Assembly: GCF_001278055.1 (NCBI RefSeq)
Contig: NZ_CP010802.1
Location: forward strand, 2,271,504-2,335,503
Direction of reading: 5' to 3'
From: Desulfuromonas soudanensis
Lineage (GTDB): Bacteria; Desulfobacterota; Desulfuromonadia; Desulfuromonadales; WTL
DNA length: 64,000 bases
The notes under the pieces were generated by a model, which saw only the letters and a program-made list of their open reading frames with translations, ran no database searches and was not told the DNA's origin. Below, one piece after another: positions 55,876 to 64,000 of the stretch. Positions within the stretch are counted from its first letter, which is position 1; each line of letters begins with the position of its first letter. The translations under genes were made by a program, and so were the position numbers.

Positions 55876-56970
55876 CTACCCTTCCGAGAGGTTCGCAATA
55901 GCTGCCGTGAAGAGAGGTTCGGGATCAGAGAGTTCGCGGATCTGGCAATCACCGATACCGCAATTGAGAATGACCCGCAATACCCCCTCCTTCACCTTTT
56001 TGTCCCGGCCCATGGCCCGCAGATAATCTTCGAGGGGGAAGGCCGGAGGAACCACCGGCAGATTGAAGGAAACCAGCAGCGCCCTGATGGCGGCCACCTC
56101 TTCGGCACGGCAGAGGCCGAGCTCGCAGGAGACTGCGGCGGCGACGCAGATGCCTATCGCCACCGCCTCGCCGTGGCGGTAATGACCGTAACCGGCCAGA
56201 GCCTCGACGGCGTGACCGAAGGTGTGCCCGTAGTTGAGAATGGCACGCAGGGAGCTTTCAGTTTCGTCATTTTCTACAACATTCGCCTTGATTTGGCAAG
56301 ATCTGTTTACGGCCAGCACCAGGGACTGGCGGTCGAGGCGCTGCAGATTCTCACGGGCCCCGACCAGCCAGTCGAAGAAATTCCGGTCGCGGATAACGCC
56401 ATACTTGACGACTTCGGCCATTCCGGCGGCAAACTCGCGAGGAGGGAGAGTGGTCAGGGTGGCGACATCGATGTGGACATGGCGGGGCTGGTAGAAGGCA
56501 CCGATCAGGTTCTTGCCGAGGGGATGATTGACGGCGGTCTTGCCGCCGACGGAGCTGTCGACCTGAGCGAGGAGCGTCGTCGGCACCTGGACGAAGGGAA
56601 TCCCCCGCAGATAGGTGGCAGCGGCAAATCCCGTGATGTCGCCGACCACTCCGCCGCCGAGGGCGATCAGCCCCGACGAACGGTCGAATCCCCCTTCGAT
56701 GAGGGCGGTATAGATCGACTCAAGCGTCCGGAGGGTCTTGAATTCCTCTCCGTCGGGGATCACGATCGTCTCGGCCCGGTACCCGGCGGCGGCCAGGTGG
56801 CGCAAGAGCTCGCCGCCATAGAGGGCCTCCACCGTGGGGTTGGTGATCACCGCCACGCGGCGAGGGAAACGGACCCGCTGCAGCGCCTCACCGATCTCGG
56901 CCAGAATCCCTTCGCCGATGCGGATGGAGTAGCTGCGATCGCCAAGCCCTACGGTCAACTCTTCAAACAT
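55876..56970 (-). CDS. aroB: 3-dehydroquinate synthase
   Basis: A 364-residue NAD/Zn enzyme: IPDGEEFKTL, GGGVVGDITGFAAATYLRG, FVQVPTTLLAQVDSSVGGKT, and the HTFGHAVE/HGEAVAIG zinc-binding His segments. It makes dehydroquinate in the shikimate pathway. ATG 56970 with AGGAG 6 nt before it is preferred over a TTG two codons earlier. It overlaps aroK by 8 nt. Confidence 0.96.
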   Translation of the reverse strand: MFEELTVGLGDRSYSIRIGEGILAEIGEALQRVRFPRRVAVITNPTVEALYGGELLRHLAAAGYRAETIVIPDGEEFKTLRTLESIYTALIEGGFDRSSGLIALGGGVVGDITGFAAATYLRGIPFVQVPTTLLAQVDSSVGGKTAVNHPLGKNLIGAFYQPRHVHIDVATLTTLPPREFAAGMAEVVKYGVIRDRNFFDWLVGARENLQRLDRQSLVLAVNRSCQIKANVVENDETESSLRAILNYGHTFGHAVEALAGYGHYRHGEAVAIGICVAAAVSCELGLCRAEEVAAIRALLVSFNLPVVPPAFPLEDYLRAMGRDKKVKEGVLRVILNCGIGDCQIRELSDPEPLFTAAIANLSEG

Positions 56971-57487
56971 CTTCAACTCCTATGGCCTGGAGTATCGCCC
57001 GGGCGACTTCGGCGGGGCTCTTCTCGTCGGTATCGATGATAATCTCGGCCTGCTCGTAAAGAGGGAGGCGCCGCAGCCAGAGCTGGCGGGCCTTCTCGAG
57101 CCCGGCCGCCGGATCGGCGAGCGGACGATCATCGGAGGCGGCGAGCCGGGCGGAGAGGGTCTTCCAGCTGGCCCGCAGATAGACGACGGCGCCCAGGGAC
57201 CGGAGAAATTCCCGATTCTCCTGGCGGCCGATGATCCCGCCCCCGGTCGCGACCACCGCGTGACTCAGGGGTTCCAGGGAGCGCAGCGCCTCCGATTCGT
57301 AATCGCGAAACGCCTCCTCCCCTTCGGAGCTGAAAATCTCGGCAATGGCACGCCCCCGGCGCTCGACAATCAGCGCATCGAGGTCGATGATCCGGTATCC
57401 TGCCGCCTTTCCGAGGGCCCGGGCGATGGTCGTCTTCCCCGCCCCCATGAAGCCGATCAGAAGGATATTGTCCGATTTAGAAACCAT
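56963..57487 (-). CDS. aroK: Shikimate kinase
   Basis: A 174-residue P-loop kinase: Walker [10 protein letters not shown], the shikimate-binding [25 protein letters not shown], and the lid Arg region [11 protein letters not shown] 57487 lies inside the last codons of aroC (11-nt overlap), so translation is probably coupled. The open frame continues upstream through aroC, but that part is antisense-like and not real. Confidence 0.95.
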   Translation of the reverse strand: MVSKSDNILLIGFMGAGKTTIARALGKAAGYRIIDLDALIVERRGRAIAEIFSSEGEEAFRDYESEALRSLEPLSHAVVATGGGIIGRQENREFLRSLGAVVYLRASWKTLSARLAASDDRPLADPAAGLEKARQLWLRRLPLYEQAEIIIDTDEKSPAEVARAILQAIGVEDV

Positions 57488-58637
57488 GCACATGGCGCAG
57501 ATAGGCAGCGAGATTCTCCTGCACTTCCTCCATGGCGTCGCCGCCGAATTTTTCGAGGACCGCCTCGGCAAGTTCGATGGCGACCACCGCCTCGGCGACG
57601 ACCGCAGCCGCCGGCACCGCGCAGACATCGGAGCGCTCGACGGTGGCGGCAAAGGCTTCCTTGGTGGCCAGATCGACGGTCTGCAGGGGCTGGTAGAGGG
57701 TCGGGATCGGTTTCATGGCGCCGCGGATGACGATCGCCTCGCCGTTGGTCATCCCCCCCTCCAGGCCACCGGCGCGATTGGAACGGCGCAGGAAACCTCC
57801 TTTTTCGTAACCGATCTCGTCGTGGACCCGGGAACCGGGGAGACGGGCGGCCTCGAAGCCGAGTCCGATTTCCACCCCCTTGAAGGCCTGGATGCTCATC
57901 ACCGCCTGCGCCAGGCGACCGTCGAGCCGCCGGTCCCAATGCACGTAGCTGCCGAGGCCGACGGGAGCGCCGAGGACCACAACTTCAACTACTCCACCGA
58001 GGGTATCGCCGGCGGCCTTGGCCTCATCGATGCGCTTGATCATCGCCTGCTCGGCGACCGGGTCGAAGGTGCGGCACGGCGACTCTTCGGCCCGGGAGAA
58101 ACGGTCGCGAAAATCCTGACCGTCGTCCCCGGCCGTTATGCCGCCGAGCTCCACCACATAACCGAAGACCTCGATGCCGAGATCGGCGAGAAACTTGCGG
58201 CAGAGAGCGCCGACGGCGACCCGGGCCGCTGTTTCCCTGGCGCTGGAGCGCTCAAGAATATTGCGGGCGTCGTCCTGCCGGTACTTGATGACTCCGCTGA
58301 GGTCGGCGTGGCCGGGGCGAGGATGGGTGACGGCGATCCCCTCCACCCGGTCGGAGGCCAAAGGCGACATCTTTTTGTCCCAGTTGGCCCAGTCGCGATT
58401 TTCAATGGAGAGGGTAATCGGCGAACCGAGGGTCTTCCCCCAGCGCACCCCGGAGAGGAAACGCACCCGGTCCGTCTCGATCTTCATCCGCCCGCCGCGA
58501 CCGTGCCCCTGCTGGCGCCTCGCCAGGTGGCCATTGATGTCGTCCTCGCTGATCTCAAGATTGGCCGGCATGCCCTCGACGATGGCCGTCAAAGCAGGCC
58601 CGTGGGATTCCCCCGCCGTCAGATAGCGTAATTTCAT
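57477..58637 (-). CDS. aroC: Chorismate synthase
   Basis: A 386-residue enzyme with the family signatures [26 protein letters not shown] and [13 protein letters not shown]; also [14 protein letters not shown] and [14 protein letters not shown]. It catalyses the last shikimate-pathway step (flavin-dependent). ATG 58637 has AAGGA 7 nt upstream. Confidence 0.97.
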   Translation of the reverse strand: MKLRYLTAGESHGPALTAIVEGMPANLEISEDDINGHLARRQQGHGRGGRMKIETDRVRFLSGVRWGKTLGSPITLSIENRDWANWDKKMSPLASDRVEGIAVTHPRPGHADLSGVIKYRQDDARNILERSSARETAARVAVGALCRKFLADLGIEVFGYVVELGGITAGDDGQDFRDRFSRAEESPCRTFDPVAEQAMIKRIDEAKAAGDTLGGVVEVVVLGAPVGLGSYVHWDRRLDGRLAQAVMSIQAFKGVEIGLGFEAARLPGSRVHDEIGYEKGGFLRRSNRAGGLEGGMTNGEAIVIRGAMKPIPTLYQPLQTVDLATKEAFAATVERSDVCAVPAAAVVAEAVVAIELAEAVLEKFGGDAMEEVQENLAAYLRHVHGF

Positions 58638-58660
58638 CTGCAATTCCTTCGGTTTTTCAT

Positions 58661-58688
58661 AACAAAAGGACAGGCCTGGACCTGTCCT
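58661..58688 (-). terminator. Terminator between pilQ and aroC
   Basis: AGGACAGG-cctgga-CCTGTCCT hairpin followed by TTTTGTT on the minus strand. It ends the pilus operon ahead of aroC. Confidence 0.75.
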
Positions 58689-58717
58689 CTTGTCAGCCCA
58701 TATTGGTCAGTATCGGT

Positions 58718-61450
58718 TCAGTTGACAATCCGCGGGGTAATGAAAATAAGGAGCTCGGACCGCGTACTGCTCTGGCTGTTGGAACGGAACAGCCGTCCGA
58801 GGATCGGAATCTTCCGCAGGAAGGGGATTCCCGCCTCGCCAAAATTCTCCGACTCGACAAAGATCCCGCCGATGACTGTTGTTTCACCATCCATAACCAA
58901 GAGTTTCGTCTTGGCGTTTTTGGTATCGATGGCCGGGGCACTTCCTGCCCCCGTGGCGACGGTCGAACCGATGGAACTATTGGAGGCATCGATTTCAAGG
59001 ATGACGCTGCCGTCCGGGTTGATGACCGGTGTGACCTTCAGCGACAGTTCGGCGCTCTTGAACTCGGTCGTCGTCCCCTTTTCGCTGACGGTCTGGTAGG
59101 GGATCTGGGTCCCCTGGGAGATGGTGGCTTCCTCTCCGTTGAGGGTCGTGACCCGTGGCCTGGAGATGACCTTGCCGTTCCCTGATGTTTCCAGGGCCGA
59201 AATCCTCAGGTCCAGAACCGTACTGTCTATCCCGATCTGTCCGAAGGTAATCCCGCCGGCCAGGCCGGAGGAGGCGATGGACGGAGTCAGGAGAAAACCG
59301 CCTCCACCGGAGAAATCCGCGGCATTGGAAGGGAGGTCGCCGGGGTTGTTATCGTTGTTGACCCGCCAGTTGACACCGAGATCGCGACCGAAGGTAGAAC
59401 TGGCCTCGACGATCCGCGCCTCGATCAGCACCTGCCGCTCGGGTGTGTCGAGAATCTTCACCAATTTGCGAATTTCCACAATGACCGAGGCCACATCGGT
59501 GACGATGACCTGCTTGTTACGGTTATCGGCGGTAATTTTCCCTCTTTCGGTCAGCAGCTCCTTGGCCGGCCCGACGACATTATCCAGGTCCGTGTAACTG
59601 ACCTCGATGACTTCGGTATAGAGATCTTCGAGTTTTTCCTTCGTCCGGGAGGCCGTCAACTTGGCCTCGTCCATGGCCCGAATCTTTTCAATGGGAAGAA
59701 TGCGCATGACATTCCCCTCGCTCAGCATACCGAGCCCCTTGATCTCGAGGACCAGGGCGAGGGCCTGATCCCAGGGGACATCAATGAGTCGCAGGGTGAT
59801 GGTTCCTGTCACGTCATCGGAAGCGATGATGTTCTGATTGCTGACGTCAGCGATCAGCTGCAGGATTTTACGGATGTCGGCATCATCGAAGACCAGAGAT
59901 ATTTTCTGCCCGACATAGTCGCCTCCTCCTTGAGTCGACACAGGAGCTCGGACCGGCTCGTCCCTGCGGGCCGTCCCACCACCTTCGCCGGGAGCTGAAA
60001 ATCTCGTTGTCTCGCCAAGGTTGCCATCCGAACCGGGAACCTTTGTCCGTGAAGCGGTCGGCTCCTCCACCGGAGGCGGATTCAGGACGAGGACTCCCTG
60101 CTGCTCAAGGGCGGGAACAGGCGCTTCGGCAAAGGCACCGTCTTCAACCACCAGTTGCAGGTTGTCGCCCTTGCGCTCCAACGAGTAGGGAACGGAACCC
60201 TTGAGTTCGACGGCGAAACGGACCTGCTGAACACCTTTTTCCTGCACGGTATAAGGGGTAATCAATTTAACGGCGCTCGGAAAGGCCGAGGCATCGATGA
60301 CCCGCCGTTGCGACCGGGTAATGGACGCATTGTCCACTCCAAAGCGAATGATATGGTCCGCTTCCGTCGGGGTGGAATAGCTCGTGTTTCCTGAAAGTTC
60401 GATGGTGAAAATGGACTTACCGTTCTCTGTGGAAAAATCCAGATTCTGGACGACGACCTTGCCCGCTGCCGGCAAAGCCGCAGCAGGTGTTGCGGCAGGC
60501 TGGCGATCACCCCAGGAAAGGAGAATGCGGTTATTTTCCTGCACCACCTCATGTTTGGGGACCGTTTTTCCCTCGGCATCGAAGACGAAACGGGTCTTGT
60601 CCGGATAAGAGCCGACCCGCGCCTGCTTGAACCCCCCGGTTCCGGAAAAGGAACGGGTCTTGAACCTTGGTTTTACACCAAAGATATCGAGCACGAGACG
60701 GGGAGGAGCCGAAAGATTGAAGTACTTGAATTTTTCAATCCTGCCGTCGGTGGAAACAATGGCCTGCCCCCTGCCGAGAGTGACATCTTCGACAAATCGA
60801 GCCGACGGCATGAGACCTGCCGAATCTCCTTCGACCGTTTCAACACTTTCCGCCGTTACCTGTAGAGATCCGGATTCATCTCCCATCATCGGCGATTCAA
60901 CCGCCGATGGCGTTTCCGCATCGACCACGGAAGGTTCGGGCTGAACTTCGGTGGCGGTTTGGACGGTGACCGCATCAGGCGCCGCGGTTTCTTGGGAAGG
61001 AGCGGCAAATACGACAAGAAATTCATTGTTAGAAATATCGACCTCGTAGGCGGCGGAATCGGTCAGCACCAACTCGACGCGGCCGAGTTTGCCGGACGTC
61101 AGTTCGAAGGACGATATCCTTATCTCCTTAACCACCGGATCATCGCTTTTGATGAGCGTATCGACTCCCGAGATATCCATCCCGGGAAAGTCAATTACGA
61201 CACGAACAGGATCGAAGGAATCGTACACGGTATAGCGGTATCCGACCGGCTTTTCGGTCCGGATGCGTGCCACCGCCGTACCATTTTCTTGCTCGATCGA
61301 CGCCTCGACAATTCGATTGTCCTTATCTCCGCCGACAACTTCCTGAGCCCGGGCTGCGGGGGGAGTCAGAAGAGCGAAAAGAGTCAACAAACCGGCGAGC
61401 AGAAAACCCCTCAGGCCAAAACCTGATTTTTTGCAGTGTGCATGTCGCAT
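58718..61450 (-). CDS. pilQ: Type IV pilus secretin PilQ
   Basis: A 910-residue outer-membrane secretin. It has a signal peptide to about residue 35, AMIN peptidoglycan-binding regions at about 45-150 and 205-300 plus a third near 350-450, a secretin N-domain (SLVFDDADIRKILQLIAD, GTITLRLIDVPWDQAL), an N1-like domain and the secretin core (QVLIEARIVEASSTFG ... NGEEATISQGTQIPYQ ... VIGGIFVESENFGEAGIP). The final PilQ motif RSELLIFITPRIV is intact. The ATG at 61450 has GGAG 10 nt upstream. Confidence 0.96.
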   Translation of the reverse strand: MRHAHCKKSGFGLRGFLLAGLLTLFALLTPPAARAQEVVGGDKDNRIVEASIEQENGTAVARIRTEKPVGYRYTVYDSFDPVRVVIDFPGMDISGVDTLIKSDDPVVKEIRISSFELTSGKLGRVELVLTDSAAYEVDISNNEFLVVFAAPSQETAAPDAVTVQTATEVQPEPSVVDAETPSAVESPMMGDESGSLQVTAESVETVEGDSAGLMPSARFVEDVTLGRGQAIVSTDGRIEKFKYFNLSAPPRLVLDIFGVKPRFKTRSFSGTGGFKQARVGSYPDKTRFVFDAEGKTVPKHEVVQENNRILLSWGDRQPAATPAAALPAAGKVVVQNLDFSTENGKSIFTIELSGNTSYSTPTEADHIIRFGVDNASITRSQRRVIDASAFPSAVKLITPYTVQEKGVQQVRFAVELKGSVPYSLERKGDNLQLVVEDGAFAEAPVPALEQQGVLVLNPPPVEEPTASRTKVPGSDGNLGETTRFSAPGEGGGTARRDEPVRAPVSTQGGGDYVGQKISLVFDDADIRKILQLIADVSNQNIIASDDVTGTITLRLIDVPWDQALALVLEIKGLGMLSEGNVMRILPIEKIRAMDEAKLTASRTKEKLEDLYTEVIEVSYTDLDNVVGPAKELLTERGKITADNRNKQVIVTDVASVIVEIRKLVKILDTPERQVLIEARIVEASSTFGRDLGVNWRVNNDNNPGDLPSNAADFSGGGGFLLTPSIASSGLAGGITFGQIGIDSTVLDLRISALETSGNGKVISRPRVTTLNGEEATISQGTQIPYQTVSEKGTTTEFKSAELSLKVTPVINPDGSVILEIDASNSSIGSTVATGAGSAPAIDTKNAKTKLLVMDGETTVIGGIFVESENFGEAGIPFLRKIPILGRLFRSNSQSSTRSELLIFITPRIVN

Positions 61451-61451
61451 T

Positions 61452-61997
61452 TCATTCAACTCCTTCCCGATTAGGAAGTTGGATTTCCAATATATTTTCC
61501 CGCACCGCTCCCGTGAAATCCTCGTAGCGCTCTTTCACCAAAACAGAATCCGGACGAATTTTCTCGACAACACCCCTGTTTTTGCCGATGGGTACCCCGC
61601 GTTTGAGAATATAGGATTTGCCATCGGGAGCAACAACCATAGCCTTTGACTCACCCTTACCGACGATCACACCGATAAGCTTAAACTGCCCGATATCAAA
61701 CTTCTGCAGCGGTGTCAGAGGGATTTCCGAAGCAGCAGGTGTACTCTTCATTTTTTCGACAGCAACGAGCGGCTGAAAGGGATCTCGACGGCCAAGGGGA
61801 CTGTAAACGTATGCTTCGGGCGCCAGGGCCGCACTCTCCCCGTCAGAAACGTCAGGAATCGCGCTCTTTTCTGCTGGCGCGGGGATTTTAGTCGTGCTCG
61901 GCTGCGCCACGGGCGGCGGCGTCTTTTCTTCACATCCGCTCAGGAGGACCGAGCAGACAGCAGCAGCGGTCATCCAGGAAAGAAGACTACGGATCAT
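61452..61997 (-). CDS. pilP: Type IV pilus lipoprotein PilP
   Basis: A 181-residue lipoprotein (lipobox LLSGC at residue 22) with a Pro-rich linker and a C-terminal beta-sandwich (RDPFQPL, LKRGVPIGKNRGVVEKI) as in PilP. It links the secretin to PilN/PilO. ATG 61997 overlaps the pilO stop by 4 nt (ATGA). AAGGAG is upstream. Confidence 0.92.
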   Translation of the reverse strand: MIRSLLSWMTAAAVCSVLLSGCEEKTPPPVAQPSTTKIPAPAEKSAIPDVSDGESAALAPEAYVYSPLGRRDPFQPLVAVEKMKSTPAASEIPLTPLQKFDIGQFKLIGVIVGKGESKAMVVAPDGKSYILKRGVPIGKNRGVVEKIRPDSVLVKERYEDFTGAVRENILEIQLPNREGVE

Positions 61998-62608
61998 CGC
62001 TGAGCTCCTTTTACCGGGGTCTTTCCACCCGTCGCCGTGGAGTCCTCCAGAAAGCGGAAGGTCGTCGCCAGACATTCAACGGACAGGAGATTTTCGTTAC
62101 TTTTTCCACTGGATACGGCGATATTCAGATTGCCGATATTTACTATTCGCGAAAGATTGCTCACCGCCTGGTAAAACATGGCAACCTGATGAAAGGAACC
62201 GACAAGTTTAAGTTCGACTGGAACCTCGGCATAAAAGCCCTTTGGAACTTCTTTACCTGGCTTGAAACGCAAGACTTCCAGCCCATTGTCCTTGGCCATG
62301 GAGGCGATACTGGTGAGAAGGGTCGGTATTTCCCGGTCATTCGGCAGTTCGGAAAGGGCCGATTCCAGTTGTTGCTCCATTTTTTGATATTCGGCTTTAA
62401 AAGCCGGGAGGTTACTGGCAATCCTCGTATCTTCCTGAACCTTCACCTGCAAAGTGGCATTTTGTGCCTTAAGCCGGCCATACTCCTCCTGGAGCGGCAG
62501 ATAGAAAAGATAGACCAAAAGGCCGACAATCAAGGCCAATACTCCGAGCAATATTATCAGACGCTGATACGCCGGGAGCTTGAGAAGCTTTTCAACATTT
62601 GGATTCAA
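61994..62608 (-). CDS. pilO: Type IV pilus inner-membrane protein PilO
   Basis: A 204-residue protein: a membrane helix at 18-39 (LIILLGVLALIVGLLVYLF), a coiled coil at about 45-95, then a ferredoxin-like periplasmic fold. It uses a TTG start at 62608 with GGAGGGGG before it, overlapping the pilN stop (TTGA). Confidence 0.92.
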   Translation of the reverse strand: MNPNVEKLLKLPAYQRLIILLGVLALIVGLLVYLFYLPLQEEYGRLKAQNATLQVKVQEDTRIASNLPAFKAEYQKMEQQLESALSELPNDREIPTLLTSIASMAKDNGLEVLRFKPGKEVPKGFYAEVPVELKLVGSFHQVAMFYQAVSNLSRIVNIGNLNIAVSSGKSNENLLSVECLATTFRFLEDSTATGGKTPVKGAQR

Positions 62609-63180
62609 TTGCCCCCTCCCTTCGCTGACAGATCCTTCACAGGAGTTTCAACATTACAGATAATCTCAAACTTTTGAAGGTTAACCTCACCCTGCTTGGT
62701 CTGTTCAATAACCTGCAAATCGACGCCGACATAGTAGGGGGAGGACTCAAGATCGCGAAGAAATTGGGCGACGGATTCTTCATTAAGCCCGACGCCGTTG
62801 ATGGTAATCGAACCTGACATTTCTTTAAATGAAGTCAGCCAGACCTTTTCCGGCAAGATACGGCTCAATTCGTCAAGGAGATGAACCGGCCCCGACTTAC
62901 CTTCTTTAAGTTTGTCAAGAACAGCCAGTTTTCCGCGAAGTTCCTCTTGCAGTTTCTTGAATTGAGCAACCTCGCCGATGGCTGTTTTCAAGCGATTAAT
63001 TTCCGCATTTTTGGCGGCAATAGACGCCTCCTCGTCTCTGACTTTCTGTCCTAGCATCACATAGAAGGCACCAAAGGCTGCAAAGGCCAGAACGGTTGCA
63101 AAAACTGCAATAGCGATCTGCCCGCGCAATTGCTCCTTTTTTTGAGCTGCCCTGACAGGTAAAAGATTGATACGAATCAT
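62605..63180 (-). CDS. pilN: Type IV pilus protein PilN
   Basis: A 191-residue protein starting MIRINLLPVRAA, the conserved cytoplasmic PilM-binding motif (INLLP). One membrane helix follows at about 22-44, then a coiled coil and a periplasmic ferredoxin-like domain. The ATG overlaps the pilM stop by 4 nt. Confidence 0.94.
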   Translation of the reverse strand: MIRINLLPVRAAQKKEQLRGQIAIAVFATVLAFAAFGAFYVMLGQKVRDEEASIAAKNAEINRLKTAIGEVAQFKKLQEELRGKLAVLDKLKEGKSGPVHLLDELSRILPEKVWLTSFKEMSGSITINGVGLNEESVAQFLRDLESSPYYVGVDLQVIEQTKQGEVNLQKFEIICNVETPVKDLSAKGGGN

Positions 63181-64000
63181 TTGTCGCCCAACCTCCTCAT
63201 GGCAAGCCCAGTCGCGACGCAAAATTGCGGGCCGATAGCTCGAATGTATTCCAAATCGAAATCCTTCCCGTTAATAACGATCTGCTGAAACGGATCCAGA
63301 ACTTCCACCGAAACTCCCAACCGTTGTTCCAGGGCACTCTTGATTTGAGGAGCGTTGGCCACCCCACCGGCGATATAGATTTTCTGAATTTTCTCATCGG
63401 AAGAAGTCGCAGAAAAGAAATCGAGGGACCGTTGCACTTCCTGAGTCAGATTTTCCGTAGCATCAGAGATCACCTCGGTCACCTGAGCGGGATTGATGTC
63501 TTTACCCCCCAGCCCAAGCTTGAGCTGTTCGGCCTCGATGGTACTTATCCCGAAACGCTTCTGAATCTCTTCATTGAAGGAATTTCCACCCGCCTGAATA
63601 TCGCGGGTGAACACAGATGCTCCATTTTTAAGAATGTTGATATTCATGGCACTCGCTCCCATGTTAATGAGAGCGACAACCTCATCTTCGTTTAAGCCGT
63701 AATTAAGTTCAAAGATGTTTTCAATGGCAAAACAATCGATGTCCATAACGACTGGCGTCAATCCGCATTCTTTGAATACTGCCAGATAGTCATTTACAAA
63801 ATCTTTTTTTGCGGCGACAAGAATGACTGCCATTTGTGAGGGATCGCGGTTGTCGGGGCCAATGATCTGAAAATCTATATTAACTTCGGAAATATCAAAG
63901 GGAATATACTGTTCAGCCTCCCACTGAATCGACGATTCCATCTCCTCTTCAGTCATGATCGGCAATAATATTTTGCGGATAATGACCGAATGACCCGATA
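63177..64000 (-). CDS. pilM: Type IV pilus assembly ATPase-like PilM (N-terminus beyond window)
   Basis: Open in frame from the window edge; the first visible residues are SGHSVIIRKILLPIMTEEEM, continuing into SIQWEAEQYIPFDISE, matching PilM of the FtsA/actin-like family. ALINMGASAMNINILKNG and YIAGGVANAPQIK are the nucleotide-binding motifs. The final 275 residues of the protein are present; the start lies outside. It recruits PilN on the inner face of the membrane. Confidence 0.94.
   Translation of the reverse strand, partial: SGHSVIIRKILLPIMTEEEMESSIQWEAEQYIPFDISEVNIDFQIIGPDNRDPSQMAVILVAAKKDFVNDYLAVFKECGLTPVVMDIDCFAIENIFELNYGLNEDEVVALINMGASAMNINILKNGASVFTRDIQAGGNSFNEEIQKRFGISTIEAEQLKLGLGGKDINPAQVTEVISDATENLTQEVQRSLDFFSATSSDEKIQKIYIAGGVANAPQIKSALEQRLGVSVEVLDPFQQIVINGKDFDLEYIRAIGPQFCVATGLAMRRLGDK

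Overview
The window looks like a chromosome segment from a Desulfuromonadales-type bacterium (Desulfobacterota, Geobacter/Desulfuromonas relatives). The evidence is the pilMNOPQ-aroC-aroK-aroB gene order, a sigma54-type regulator beside an XrtA/PEP-CTERM-type exopolysaccharide locus, a GEMM-I riboswitch of the kind common in Geobacter, and mqnA of the futalosine menaquinone route. No lookups were possible, so all names rest on motifs, length and gene order.

Layout. (1) 1-8974, minus strand: an exopolysaccharide operon associated with exosortase systems. In transcription order it holds a degenerate receiver domain, the TPR lipoprotein PrsT, a TIGR03013-like sugar-phosphate transferase, an SLBB export protein, a Wzz-like chain-length protein, a tyrosine autokinase, an outer-membrane barrel and the first codons of the XrtA-associated AAA ATPase. 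A sigma54 -24/-12 site lies 5' of the operon. (2) 9387-14389: a histidine kinase with an NtrC-type activator, a GAF histidine kinase with a poorly conserved ATPase domain, and a CPBP-family membrane protease. (3) 14436-26912: mixed housekeeping and accessory genes (SWIM/SNF2 helicase, DraG-like hydrolase, QueG-like Fe-S protein, TVP38/flavoprotein-disulfide reductase fusion, SulP transporter plus Usp, Hen1-like methyltransferase, YihY). The spacers carry short inverted repeats. (4) 27252-47234: a genomic island of about 20 kb, bounded by a direct repeat of the 3' half of tRNA-Leu(UAA) and its terminator. (5) 47349-64000, minus strand: core genes mqnA, tolC-like, lipM-like, accBC, pepP-like, aroQ, roadblock and TPR proteins, aroB, aroK, aroC and pilQPONM.

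The island is the most interesting part. It encodes a type I secretion system (ABC transporter, HlyD adaptor) and a giant calcium-binding repeat protein of about 4,100 residues with 27 tandem modules. Upstream of the ABC gene stand a good sigma70 promoter, a GEMM-I cyclic-dinucleotide aptamer with A at the ligand-selecting position (the 3',3'-cGAMP type, as opposed to G for c-di-GMP) and an intrinsic terminator. The giant gene is split near its 5' end by a 1,686-bp insertion sequence with 15-bp terminal inverted repeats and a perfect 6-bp target duplication. Removing the IS and one duplication copy restores a continuous reading frame. No integrase is visible, and the island has no TolC of its own, but a chromosomal tolC-like gene lies about 1 kb past the tRNA end.

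Working model: a transferred secretion/adhesin operon, possibly under cyclic-dinucleotide control, whose large substrate is now interrupted or switched off by a recent transposition. In the left region, a two-component pair next to a sigma54 promoter probably controls exopolysaccharide synthesis.
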